From the NCBI GenBank assembly GCA_022559845.1, contig CM040128.1, positions 175,328,413 to 175,392,412 of the forward strand: a stretch of DNA of 64,000 bases, given 5' to 3'. The stretch comes from Amorphophallus konjac (Eukaryota; Streptophyta; Magnoliopsida; Alismatales; Araceae). The notes under the pieces were generated by a model. That model was not told where the DNA came from. It saw nothing but the letters and a program-made list of their open reading frames with translations, and ran no database searches. Positions 1 through 9,231 of this stretch are shown here, piece after piece; the first letter of the stretch is position 1; each line of letters opens with the position of its first letter. The position numbers and the translations under genes were made by a program.

Positions 1-1
1 C

Positions 2-2113
2 ATTGAATCTTGGGATGAAATGAGGGCCGATCTTAGAAAGATCTATGCACCCCAACCCAAACCTCTTCAACCAACCGATCTTTCACCCCCGAACCCAACT
101 CCCACCCATGAACTTCCCCGACCAAGCCCAACCCAAGTCCACCCATGTTCACCACCCCGAGAGTACCATGCACTGACCATTATCACTCCACCCACCATAG
201 ACTATCCTACCCCATTATCCTTGGAAGTTGTGGCCCACACTCCTACCCAAGTGGAGATGGATGCCAATCCGGATTCACCTTCCACCATAGAGAACATCCT
301 AGACCCCCCACTTCCACCCACCTCTCCTAGTTCGGGTCCTCATGAGCCGCACACCCTAACCATGAATGAGTCCATACTCCAATGGCTTAAGCAAGACCTC
401 ACCATTCCTAGCTCACCACCTTACCTCTCACCCTTGGCATATCAAGTCCAAATTATGCCCACCCGGTCTTCCCATGTCACACTTCAAACCTCCTACTTTG
501 TGGAAGGCTTAGGGGACCTAGTGGACTGTTTACAATGGCAAGTCTACCTGACCAATATGCTAGCCATAGGACCATTGGAGTCTAGCCCCATCTACTCTAG
601 TGGACCCTTCCTAGCTTACCCCGTCACCGGTTCCATCACCTCCATCTACACTAGTGGCCATTATACGAGTGAAACCCTCCTCTTTCTCCCCAAGGATGAG
701 AAACCAATCTTGGCCCACTTCCCACCCATCAAGATTCCATTTGCTTTAATTGACCAACCCACTAGAGACCTTGGCCCAATTATCTTGGAGGAGGATGACT
801 CACCGTTTGGGTACTTTGAAGACATAGAGTGCCACCCTCTAGGAAGACCTTTCCACTACCCATTTGATCCCTTCCTATGGGAGCCTAGACCCCTATGTGA
901 CCCAACCACCTTATCCACCACCCACCTTTCCCTAACCCAACCCACCATGTTTGACCCAATCCACCCCATCCTAGACCCGGGTTACACCTTGGGAGCCATG
1001 ACCTTGGGCCACATATCCCTAGATAATAAGGTTGTGCTCCACCCCATGATGACCACCTTCTTAGATCCATTCGATCCTTTCCAATGGGAGTTCAAAGGTT
1101 GTCCCACACCTATACACATGGAAGTCACCCTTGGGAAAAATATGCATGTGTCTAGGCTTACCACACCACTTGGCATGAACACTATGTTGGGTCCATTCAT
1201 TCATATCACCCACATGTCAAGTAAAAAATATGAGTGGTCCATGTTCGGATGTAATGGTCCACCTTCATTCATCATGGGTCTTAAGCATGTCAAAGGCATC
1301 TACGGATGTCCGGGTCCCCCGATATTTATCACCACTTTGCATGATAGGGCCACCTACGGGTGTCCCGGCCCACCTAGGCTAACCAAAGTCTACACTGCAT
1401 CATTACACGATAGGTCTACTTTTGGTGGCCCAGGTCCACCCATCACCCCCAGAATGTCTGCATACACAACATTGCATAAAGATATCCGCAAGCACATTAG
1501 CAAGAAGAATGTGACTTATAAAAGGCGAGCCGACTCTCATCGACGTCACCAAGAATTCCATGAGGGTGACTTTGTGATGGTAAGGACGGAGAGGCTCTCC
1601 CCGAGAGCCATCTCCAAATTGAGGCCACGTGGGGCTGGTCCCTTCCAGGTCCTGAGGCGCATTGGTGCAAATGCCTATGACTTAGATCTCCCTGAGGAAT
1701 ATGGGGTAAGTCCCACATTCAGTGTCGCCGACCTAGTGCCATACAAGGGACCCACGGTGGTACCTAGTGAGGATATTGAGCCTATTCCCTCCATTGAGAG
1801 AGCACCCACCCGTGAGGAGAGTCCACCAGCCTGGAGAGCCCAGCGTGAGCGCATTGAACGAATATTGGATGAACAGGTCACTACCACCAGGAGCAAGGTA
1901 TACGAGCGCTATCTCGGCAGGTGGATGGATTGGTCTCGTTCGGAAGACTTGAGGGCAGTACCACTTCTACACCCTCCAAGGAGGGAAGGACACTTACTCG
2001 ACAGAGTCAAGTTCTCCGCACCCCGGGAGTATGATGGGGACATCACCTCCCATGCCCACGTTCACAGCTCGTCTCCGCATCCCGGTTGCATCCGGCATGG
2101 TCTAGTCATTTAA
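2..2113 (+). CDS. Gag-end / GCPGPP-repeat / integrase C-terminal fusion protein (5' partial)
   Basis: The frame is open at the window edge; the first in-frame Met is at base 20. The first residues (IESWDEMRADLRKIYAP) resemble the end of a Ty3/Gypsy gag core. About 100 proline/threonine-rich residues follow, then a hydrophobic region with DPF-W motifs. Next come spaced repeats ending in GCPGPP or close variants, several preceded by LHDR. The last 200 or so residues match the integrase C-terminal fold of chromoviruses (GAGPFQVLRRIGANAYDLDL, then PTFSVADLVPYKGP), which normally follows the DDE core. No DDE core is present. The final 27 codons run into the 3' LTR. The whole frame has no internal stop, unlike most elements nearby. 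The function of the GCPGPP part is unknown. Confidence 0.75.
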   Translation: MESWDEMRADLRKIYAPQPKPLQPTDLSPPNPTPTHELPRPSPTQVHPCSPPREYHALTIITPPTIDYPTPLSLEVVAHTPTQVEMDANPDSPSTIENILDPPLPPTSPSSGPHEPHTLTMNESILQWLKQDLTIPSSPPYLSPLAYQVQIMPTRSSHVTLQTSYFVEGLGDLVDCLQWQVYLTNMLAIGPLESSPIYSSGPFLAYPVTGSITSIYTSGHYTSETLLFLPKDEKPILAHFPPIKIPFALIDQPTRDLGPIILEEDDSPFGYFEDIECHPLGRPFHYPFDPFLWEPRPLCDPTTLSTTHLSLTQPTMFDPIHPILDPGYTLGAMTLGHISLDNKVVLHPMMTTFLDPFDPFQWEFKGCPTPIHMEVTLGKNMHVSRLTTPLGMNTMLGPFIHITHMSSKKYEWSMFGCNGPPSFIMGLKHVKGIYGCPGPPIFITTLHDRATYGCPGPPRLTKVYTASLHDRSTFGGPGPPITPRMSAYTTLHKDIRKHISKKNVTYKRRADSHRRHQEFHEGDFVMVRTERLSPRAISKLRPRGAGPFQVLRRIGANAYDLDLPEEYGVSPTFSVADLVPYKGPTVVPSEDIEPIPSIERAPTREESPPAWRAQRERIERILDEQVTTTRSKVYERYLGRWMDWSRSEDLRAVPLLHPPRREGHLLDRVKFSAPREYDGDITSHAHVHSSSPHPGCIRHGLVI

Positions 2114-4747
2114 TTTTGAGTCCTATGTAATTTTTATTTGAGTCATTTGATGTATTTTCCCTTTTATTTGAGTCATGTTCCTAGGTCTTGTGTTCATTTC
2201 CCTAAGTTTGAGTGTCATTAGGTTGTCTAGTTAGCTATTGGGCCCAACTCATTGGGCTTGGCCCAAGGGCTCTCCCCTACCCCCTCGGCTAATTGTCATT
2301 GAGTCAATTGTCAGGGACTTTTGTAGAAATGTGGGTTTTCTATATATAGGACCCCATTCCCCCCATTTCAACTTAATGAATCAATGAATGAAAAAACTTG
2401 CCATTTTGAGAGTTTACACTTCTTATCTAGTGGAGAGATTCCATTTTTTGGGTGAGAAACCCTAGGGGAGAGATTCCCCACCCTTCCCTCTCTTAATCTC
2501 TCTTTTTCACTCCACTTTCTCTCTCCTCAACACCCAAATTCAAATTTTCTTCTCTCTCCTCCCTTCCCAACAACCTCCACTCCCCACCTACCCCATTTAA
2601 GCCTCTTCCCATTCCCCACAACCCTCATCAATACTCCACCCCTTCCCAAGACCCCCTCCACCAATCCTCTCCTCACCATCCAACCCCCAACTACCCCTCC
2701 CACTTTCCCAAGCACCCTTCCCACTACCCCAAGCACCCCTTCCCTTCCCCAACACAACCCCCCCATTCCCAAGACAAAAAATTAACCCCACCCTTAAACC
2801 TATTTTCGAATATCCTTTCCCTCTCTCCATTCCAACCAAATTCGCAACCCCCACTACCACCATCTATTGGACCCTCTTCCAGACCTTATTCTCCACCTCT
2901 CACACCTTAGAACACCCCCTCCAAGACCCCCTTACAACCAGGGGTCACTCCCACACTCATCTACCCCCTTCCCCTTCTTCTTTCTTGGTCATTGGAAGCT
3001 ACTTCGAAGTTATAGTTTGTTGTCTAGAGGTTGCAGATGAACCAGCAACTTGCAGTGGCTACCACGACTTCCTCTGGACGAGTTTGAAGACCCAAGAGCC
3101 ATCGTCGGAAGCGTCTACCAGTCTCCTTCGCAACAGAAGTGGTTTCATCTTCTTCCGATCTCTGAGCCGTCCAGGAGGTCCATTCTCCCACAACTGCGCA
3201 GTTCTGCCTCGGCTGAGGACCTGAGCCAGATTAGAAGCTCTGCCACGACGAACCCCGAAGGAATCAGTCCACGAGTTCTTCTTCAAAGTTCTTCATCACC
3301 CAGTCTACTTCCAGAATCAAGAAACATAACTTCATTCGGCATTCGTGATCCAGAGTTCTCATTATTCTCCCTCAGCTACGCAGATCTGCTACTCATAGTC
3401 TGCACCGACTAGCCGCCATTGTTCTGCATCCTCTAGTCTTCTACGATATCGGTTGGCTTCCCCGTCAGTTTTGCTGTGAATAGGACTCGTCCACGATTCC
3501 AACGACTCTGACAGCGCTTGATTCCGAGGTCAGGAGCTGCCGGTACATCCTCTGCCCCCTGCAGAGGTTCTAAGCCGGAGAAAAAGCTTCACCACAATGA
3601 ACCCAGGAGGAACCAGGCCACGAGCTCTTCTAAAAAGTTCTTCTCCTTCATGTCTACTTTCGGAATCAAGAAGCGGAATCCCGTTCGGCATCCGTTAGCA
3701 GAAGTTATCAATTTTATTCCTCGGCAGTGCGACTCTACTTCCCCACAGTCTGCACCGACCTCTCCTCACTCTTTTGGATCCACTGTTCTTCCGGCATTTT
3801 TTGGCATCCCCGTTTGTTCTGCTACAAAGAAGACCCGTCCACGGTTCCAAAGGTTCTGGCGGCACCTGATTTGGAGTTCGGGAGTGGCCGAGGCAACCTC
3901 TTCTTCCTGCTGTTAGTAACCAGTTGCTGTCAGTCCGGGAATCAGCGACCCTGTTCAAGCTCCTGCCCAGGCCAACAGTGACCCCAGAAGAATTCAGAAA
4001 AATTCAGAGGCACTCCAGCTCCAGTAATGAAGATTTCCTCACTAGTCTCGCCCTCGGAAAAATTCCTGATCAAGTTCTGCAGCCACAGTACTGACTGTCT
4101 ATCCACAATTGCCGAGAGAAGGCAGATTCGGCATCTTCACTTCATCATCGTTTTAGCCCTAGTTTTCCCCACCCCGCTTGGCCGGCTGAAGGCCCCTCCC
4201 TGCATGGAGGTAGTTTGATTGTAATCCATTAACCCCCACCCCAAGATCCCCCTCCTGCGAGAGGTGTAGTGTTGTAATTTGGTTTGATCAGGTCAAGCTA
4301 CCCCGGCGCGGCGTGTGGGGAACCCACGCTTCCCCGCTCGCCCTCGTCTCCAAGCAGGACCGGTTTCTTCAAACCGGTCGAGTAAGTGCTCTATAACCTT
4401 GCTCTAATTCATTCTTGTTCTTTCAATATTAGTTCATAGTTCCGCTGGCCGTGAGAGTGAGAGCTCGATCCTCAAGCCCCGTTGCTTTGAGTGATCACCG
4501 TGGGAAGAGAGAGTAACCCAGTGCCTTTGGCACTTTGTCGGCCCCATTGAATTGGGCATCCACAACCTTTGGGATTCAAATCTTGGCCTTGCTGGCCCTC
4601 TACCAGAAAGGGCCCAACCCCTCAACCTCACCTTGGCATTGCCAAGTTACCCCGGGTCTTGGTGAGCAACGGGTGAGCAGTCGTCGACATCGGTCCGTTT
4701 GATTATGATTGTGCTTGTTTGTTTAAGTCCTAGGTAGTGTCACATTA
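2032..4747 (+). repeat. 3' LTR of GCPGPP element 1
   Basis: This region starts TGATGGG, as do the LTRs at 21978 and (reverse) 61889. It aligns with the LTR at 21978-27889 in its first 300 bases, around the TATA region, and in the block near 4190-4390 (CCTCCCTGCATGGAGG, then the CCCACGCTTCCCCGCTCGCC block, which recurs at 27250). A C-rich leader occupies about 2490-2960. The rest holds no convincing gene; short ORFs here are by-products of the biased composition. Confidence 0.75.
2341..2348 (+). promoter_or_regulatory. TATA box of GCPGPP element 1 LTR
   Basis: TATATATA followed by GGACCCCATT lies about 310 bases into the LTR. The second copy has TATAAATA followed by the same GGACCCCATT at the same distance, which supports it as the LTR promoter. 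Confidence 0.6.
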
Positions 4748-4820
4748 GTCTGCTTCGGACTCTGGCGTTGTAGTATCGAGTGAGGCGTCGCTGGTATTCC
4801 GTCGCTCGGATGCTGGTATT

Positions 4821-4838
4821 CCCACAGACAGCGCCAGA
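4821..4838 (-). other. Primer binding site of the Tat fragment
   Basis: On the minus strand TCTGGCGCTGTCTGTGGG directly follows the LTR end. It corresponds to TCTGGCGCCGTATGTGG after the 5' LTR of the full Tat element. I did not assign the tRNA. Confidence 0.7.
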
Positions 4839-5612
4839 TGAAGAGGTGAAATCTCGCGCTGGTTCCTGAGCGGGCTGGTAATCACCAAGTTAATGAACTG
4901 CAAGACAGGGAAACGGGTCAGAGGGCCCAGGGGGATTCCCTGGGGCAAAACCCTCCGACGCTCAAGTCAGTAGAGCAATGGTGGGAGCAGCGATAGGGAG
5001 GAGAAGGTGAAGGCACGAGATCCCTCTCCACCAATGGGGTGAAGTGATCCTTGCTCAGGAATTGGGGGTGGATCAATGCCCTTTTGGACTTACCTTCCGT
5101 CGGAGGGTATCCCAGGTTTAAATAGTGCGCCGCCCTCTGGAGTCCTGCAAGCTGAGAGGTCTCCGGGGGAGGTTAAGTCCTCGTCGTGGGCTTTTATGGT
5201 CTCATCGTGGGGGCGTTATCCTCCCGGGGAAGCCGGAGCTCCTGGACCTCTTAGCGTCCGGCCCGCTGTGGACTCTAACGGCTGTAGTGATGAACATTTT
5301 ATCGGTCGTGCTGAGCTTAGAGTGGCCGGCCCTATCAGGCGATAGGCCTAGCTCGGTGAGGAGATGGGTCGGACAGACCGGCTAGCGCTTCCCCCCTTCG
5401 TGTGGAGGGATAGCTCGTGCGCAGGTCTCCCTGTGACCTGACCGAGGCTCGGGCTCTCCGAGCCTTGGGGCCGCCTAGGAGAGTTGTTTCTTCGAGCATT
5501 GTCTTATTGGGCTTTTCCGAGTGGGCCCTGTGGGCTGTCACTTGGACAAGCTTGCCTCGTTGGGCCTAGTTGGGTCTGCTCTTTGAGTGGGCTACAGGAA
5601 TCCCCCTCTCCA
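4839..5612 (-). repeat. Tat-type LTR, minus strand
   Basis: Read on the minus strand it begins TGGAGAGGGGGAT and ends CTCTTCA, the same ends and length (774 bases) as the LTRs of the complete Tat element at 31322 and 41745. The shared GTAGCCCA start block, the TTTAAATA promoter region at about 5117-5124 and the CCCTGGGCCC block are visible. Short ORFs on either strand here are not genes. Confidence 0.8.
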
Positions 5613-5618
5613 GCATCA

Positions 5619-6013
5619 TTTTTATTTGCTAAGAAAAATATCCATGAAAACCTAGTGAAATCATATATAATGACGAACCCTAACCTTTTCCCATTCAAGC
5701 TCAAAGTTCTGGTTGGACCAAAAAGGTCCATATGCAAGAGTTCCATTGGTTTGGTTGATAAAGGCTCAGATCTGAGCTTAAATGACTTGCGAGTTTGCTT
5801 GCCTAGAGCACAGGCATCACAGATTTTTGAGATAGAATTAAGCTTGATTTTAGGCATGCCTCTGACTAAATCATGCTTGATCAATTTATTCAAAGTGGAA
5901 AAACTAGCATGCCCTAAACGTCTATGCCAATCAAAAGCATTATTTTTAGAATTAGCAGACAAGCAGAGATTAGATTCAGACTCAACATCTAAGTCTACCA
6001 TGTAGACATTATT
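5619..6013 (-). pseudogene. Copia GAG-pre-integrase and integrase N-terminal fragment
   Basis: The translation shows the Copia GAG-pre-integrase signature (WHRRLGHASFSTLNKL), then CDACALGKQTRKSF and the start of the integrase core (HMDLFGPTRTLSLNGKR, followed by YDFTRFSWIFFLANKN). The zinc-binding His and Cys residues and the first catalytic Asp (MDLFGP) are present. The rest of integrase is cut off at the junction with the Tat fragment. The upstream continuation is found across the inserted element at 16716. It is non-functional because of the truncation. Confidence 0.85.
6009..6013. repeat. Target site duplication TTATT (left)
   Basis: These five bases immediately before the 5' LTR are repeated exactly after the 3' LTR at 16711-16715, as expected for integrase-mediated insertion. 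Confidence 0.9.
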
Positions 6014-6124
6014 TGTAGCAACCCTGATAAATTTAAAAGGAATAAATAAATCAAAATAGATTAAAAGATTTAGTAAATAAACGAAAGAGCTTGGAATAAA
6101 AATAATTAAACCCTGATGAAAATA

Positions 6125-6336
6125 ACGCCTCAGATATAGGCGCTACCTTACAAGAAACGCCCTCACCTAAGGCGTGTTTTGAGAAAGGACGCCCACAAGT
6201 CAAGGCGTCAAATTTCAAACGACCAAAATAAATAAAAAGGGCAAGTTAGCGTAACGTCCTTTGAGTGGACGCGTTTCAACAAGTAACGACGCTTGACAAG
6301 GCGTCAATTAAAATTCGACGCCCTTACTTAGGACGC
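6125..6336. repeat. Six palindromic ACGCC-type motifs upstream of the LTR promoter
   Basis: Six imperfect palindromes of about 19-23 bases occur at 6125, 6157, 6187, 6253, 6285 and 6318. Each has an arm like ACGCCC, a 5-8 base centre, and an arm like GGGCGT, for example ACGCCCTTACTTAGGACGC. Spacing is irregular (about 30-65 bases). Confidence 0.85.
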
Positions 6337-6479
6337 TAATTTAGTTTGAGTTTCGTTCGACCCAGGAGTCTATCCAGGGTAAGTTGATAACTATGAGAAA
6401 GAGTTCGAATGTAGTAATAACTCTAATATGGAAGTATTACTTCCATCAAACACTAACTCTATTAGGATTCTAGAAATCC

Positions 6480-6488
6480 TATAAATAA
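6480..6488 (+). promoter_or_regulatory. TATA box of the Tekay-type 5' LTR
   Basis: TATAAATAA lies about 470 bases into the LTR. The same sequence is at 14130-14138 in the 3' LTR, and the solo LTR at 23534-26863 has TATAAATA at a comparable position. Transcription would start about 25-35 bases downstream. Confidence 0.65.
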
Positions 6489-6903
6489 CCTACTGCTTGA
6501 ACCGAGAACGCTATTTGGCGTTCGGACTCTTCTAAGGTACGTAAAGAACAGCATGTTCTTTTTCTTTACTCTGTCTATCGAATTTGTGAAGAATACTGAT
6601 GATTCTTCATCTACTTCTGATTACAGGTTGAAAGCTTCTGTCTTCCGAAGAACAAGTAAGTTCTTCCCCTCGCTTTCGGTTACGTATAAGAAGATTTTAA
6701 TATCTTCTTCTTCGTTTCTTCTGCCTCTACAGGTTGCCTGTAGAAGTGAAACCGATCGATTGAAGAATTGTGGGTTCTTCATCTGCAACCTCTTACTACC
6801 CTTGCTACTGCTATTAAGATCGAAAGCTTCAAAAGACTCTGTTTATAAAACAGAGTATCGTTCTTTCTTCACAGAACCTGCGTCCGTTCAAATCAACTAT
6901 AAG

Positions 6904-8757
6904 GTAGGTTTTCTCAAGCACTGTAGCCCAAATCACCATAATAGCTATGTTAAACCATATATATTAATTCATGCATATAGTTTTCGAGAGTTTTGAATGT
7001 TTCTATTGTTGGAAAGAAACGCCCTTTCCAAGGGCGCTAATTTTATACGCGACCCAGACTAGGGCGCTATTTAAATAAACGACCCTGACAAGGTCGTCAA
7101 TTCAAAAGATTTGACGCCCTGTACACAGACGTCAATTTAATTACCTGATAATTACCCATGTTAATTAGTCCAATATTCACTTAAACATGATTCTAAATCA
7201 GTGCATGATCATTAATCCTGATATTATCTGTCATGACCATATCTCGTTTTCTGGAAATTTCAATACTTGAAAAATTGTAAATTCTTGAAATACACGACCC
7301 TGTATAGGTCGTCTCTCACTTGACTAACGCCCCTGTTCAGGGCGTGAATTGAAAAGTAACGCCCCTGTACAGGGCGTGTTTTTGATAAATTACTGAAAAT
7401 ATATATTCTGCAAAAATAGAAGTAAAGAATGAACGACCATTGTATACGTCGTCAACTTGTAATTAAACGCCCCTTACCAGGGCGCGTTTTTGGTAAAATA
7501 CTGAAATATTGAAATTTTGCAAAAATGTAAAATAGATAAACGCCCTTACTGAAGGCGTTAATTACTTGAGTAGTGACTTTACTTAAGTCGTTATTTTCCT
7601 GTAAAAATGTTTTTACCTGTTTCTGATAACCGATGGTTTCAGTATATCTATATATATGTATATCGGCACTATATTCCACTCCGTGAGTATAGTCCCACGT
7701 TTCATGATGTTTTATCGATCACCCTCAATTCTCATTGACATACAAGCTCTCCATTGGACATTCCGTTCCTTTGGACTAGCGAGTTAGTCATAGAGACCTC
7801 CGTAAGACTCCTCGAGCCTTGGATTCCCTCAAGGCCGACTGAGCTGGTTGTACCCTAAAAACCCATTACACTATTGAATGCCATGTCACTCTAAAGAAAC
7901 ATGGTATACCGGCCCTTATGATATGCAAAGAGTATATCATGAGAATTCTTAATGGGATGATGATATCATGCCATTTGTTGATGTTCTTGTAGACCTCAAT
8001 TCTATAATAAGAATGAGGGTATCTTGCCTTTGATATACTGTTCATGTGGACCTCAATTCTATATAAAGAATGTCCATACTTGTTTGTCATGGTACCCGAG
8101 TTAAGGGAACCTAATTCCACCTAGTTTCATCGTTCATCGTGATTGTACCGTTGTTATCGCCTATCTATGTCCAATGTCGTATTTTTGGACTCCATTCTCT
8201 CAAAGTTATCCTACGTGTCTACAAGCTTAAATTGTTGAAATTCCATATTGGCTATATATATATACAAGAGTGGATGTCAAATATACATGATAAATGCCTG
8301 CGCATATAGGGCCCGATCTGGTCCTGGGAGGAGCACCCGAAAGTACTTGTGCCCATGGGAGTTGAATGATAAGGTATCTGGCATTATACCGAGTGCATGA
8401 CTAGCTTGATTGGACATTCCACACAAATCTTGTACTTGACTCGTACTTGACATGACATGAATTGCGTGACCCGAGAAAGGGTAATTACTTGCTTGCTTGA
8501 TACATGATAGCCAAAGTTCTTGACATGACTTGCTAAAAAGTACTTGCTTGAATATCTTGTTATCTTTTCTTGAAAGCTCATGACTAGTTCATCTTGCTGT
8601 CTTATTGATAAATTCTCTCTCTATCTTGTCGTTTTATACGAGCATGCATAGCTACAGTACATACATGAAAGATGTAATTATTTAAACCCCTTGCTAGCGC
8701 TTGAGATATAATTTCCTACTGAGCGTTCGCTCACTCCGTGTGTTCCCTACTTTTCAG
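6904..8757 (+). other. Candidate intron inside the LTR leader
   Basis: The donor AAG/GTAGGT and the acceptor CTACTTTTCAG/G fit plant splice signals. Related LTRs keep both: the solo LTR has GAG/GTAGGT and TTCTTTTCAG/G on its minus strand 1967 bases apart, and the split LTR at 28021 keeps AAG/GTAGGT. Splicing would remove eleven palindromes and bring the leader close to gag. This is inference from sequence and there is no transcript evidence. Confidence 0.4.
7018..7590. repeat. Eleven palindromic ACGCCC...GGGCGT motifs in the LTR leader
   Basis: Imperfect palindromes start at 7018, 7047, 7078, 7112, 7293, 7326, 7358, 7432, 7466, 7539 and 7573. Examples are AACGCCCCTGTTCAGGGCGT and AACGACCCTGACAAGGTCGT. 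When one arm changes (GCC to GAC) the other arm often changes to match, so base pairing seems to be kept. The same set is in the 3' LTR. Confidence 0.85.
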
Positions 8758-9064
8758 GTAATTCCGACGACGAGGGAAGTCAATCGGATGGGAATGGTCA
8801 AGAGTGAAAGAGATAGAACTTCTCCAAGTGTCATCTAGTCTTTTTCCTATTTTCTTGAGTCAACTATGTACTTTTCCTTTTTAATTGAATAGAGTATTGG
8901 ATTTGTAATAGTCTATCCATTATGAAATAAAGGATTGGGTTATCTTTCTATTTTGCGCATCTCTGTTTTGGTGTCGAATACACTACTACTCTGATTGACA
9001 TGATTGATATAAACTCGTCGCGCATATCCGAGTATCTTCCGCGCTCGGGGCGTGACAGTTTTTG

Positions 9065-9077
9065 TGGTATCAGAGCC
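9065..9077 (+). other. Primer binding site (initiator tRNA-Met) of the Tekay-type element
   Basis: TGGTATCAGAGCC follows the 5' LTR by seven bases and matches the complement of the 3' end of plant initiator tRNA-Met, the usual primer for this type of element. Confidence 0.9.
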
Positions 9078-9231
9078 TAGGGTATTCAATTCCTAGGAAA
9101 ACCCAAGTCCAAGGATATGTTCAAACCTTTAACCAGTGAGATTGGGTAGAACCAAGGGTTAAAGTTAACATAGAATGCTAGTCTTTAAGATACAAATCAC
9201 GTATTAATCTAGTTATTATAATTGTAGGATA

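Larger units (their letters stand above)
1..4747 (+). mobile_element. Non-autonomous Ty3/Gypsy element 1 (GCPGPP family), 3' part
   Basis: This is the distal part of an LTR element whose start lies outside the window. It has one long ORF followed by a long LTR that begins TGATGGG. The ORF holds no protease, reverse transcriptase, RNase H or integrase catalytic core, so the element must depend on another element's enzymes. Two more copies with the same plan lie further right, one on each strand. The right edge abuts a truncated minus-strand Tat-type fragment. The right LTR end reads CACATTA, whereas the copy near 27.9 kb ends CACATCA, so the exact end is uncertain by a few bases. Confidence 0.8.
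4748..5612 (-). mobile_element. Truncated Tat-type Ty3/Gypsy element (LTR plus deleted interior)
   Basis: On the minus strand this fragment has a complete LTR, a primer site, and then about 70 bases that encode the integrase stretch SIRAMEYQRRLTRYYNA-like seen in the full Tat element at 37.3 kb. Everything between the primer site and the end of pol is gone. An 11-bp direct repeat (GCTGGTATTCC at 4790 and 4812) sits exactly at the junction, which suggests deletion between short repeats. No second LTR is present. Confidence 0.75.
6014..9057 (+). repeat. 5' LTR of the Tekay-type element
   Basis: It begins TGTAGCAACCCTG and ends GGGGCGTGACA. The promoter lies about 470 bases in. Seventeen short palindromes surround and follow the promoter. 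A 147-codon frame (6553-6996) repeated in the other LTR has no recognisable domain and is probably leader sequence. A candidate intron (6904-8757) is described separately. Confidence 0.95.

Noticed and set aside
2527..2863. Glycine-rich ORFs on the minus strand
   Set aside because: They are produced by the C-rich LTR leader read in reverse.
5484..6005. 173-codon plus-strand ORF
   Set aside because: It is the shadow of the minus-strand Copia integrase fragment and the Tat LTR; the minus-strand reading has recognisable motifs.
6553..6996. 147-codon ORF repeated exactly in both Tekay-type LTRs (also 14203-14646)
   Set aside because: The identity only reflects LTR duplication. There is no recognisable domain, and it spans the candidate splice donor at 6904. 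It may act as an upstream ORF, but I do not call a protein.
9065..9077. tRNA gene suggested by tRNA-like matches
   Set aside because: Only the 12-13 bases complementary to the tRNA 3' end are present next to LTRs; these are primer binding sites.
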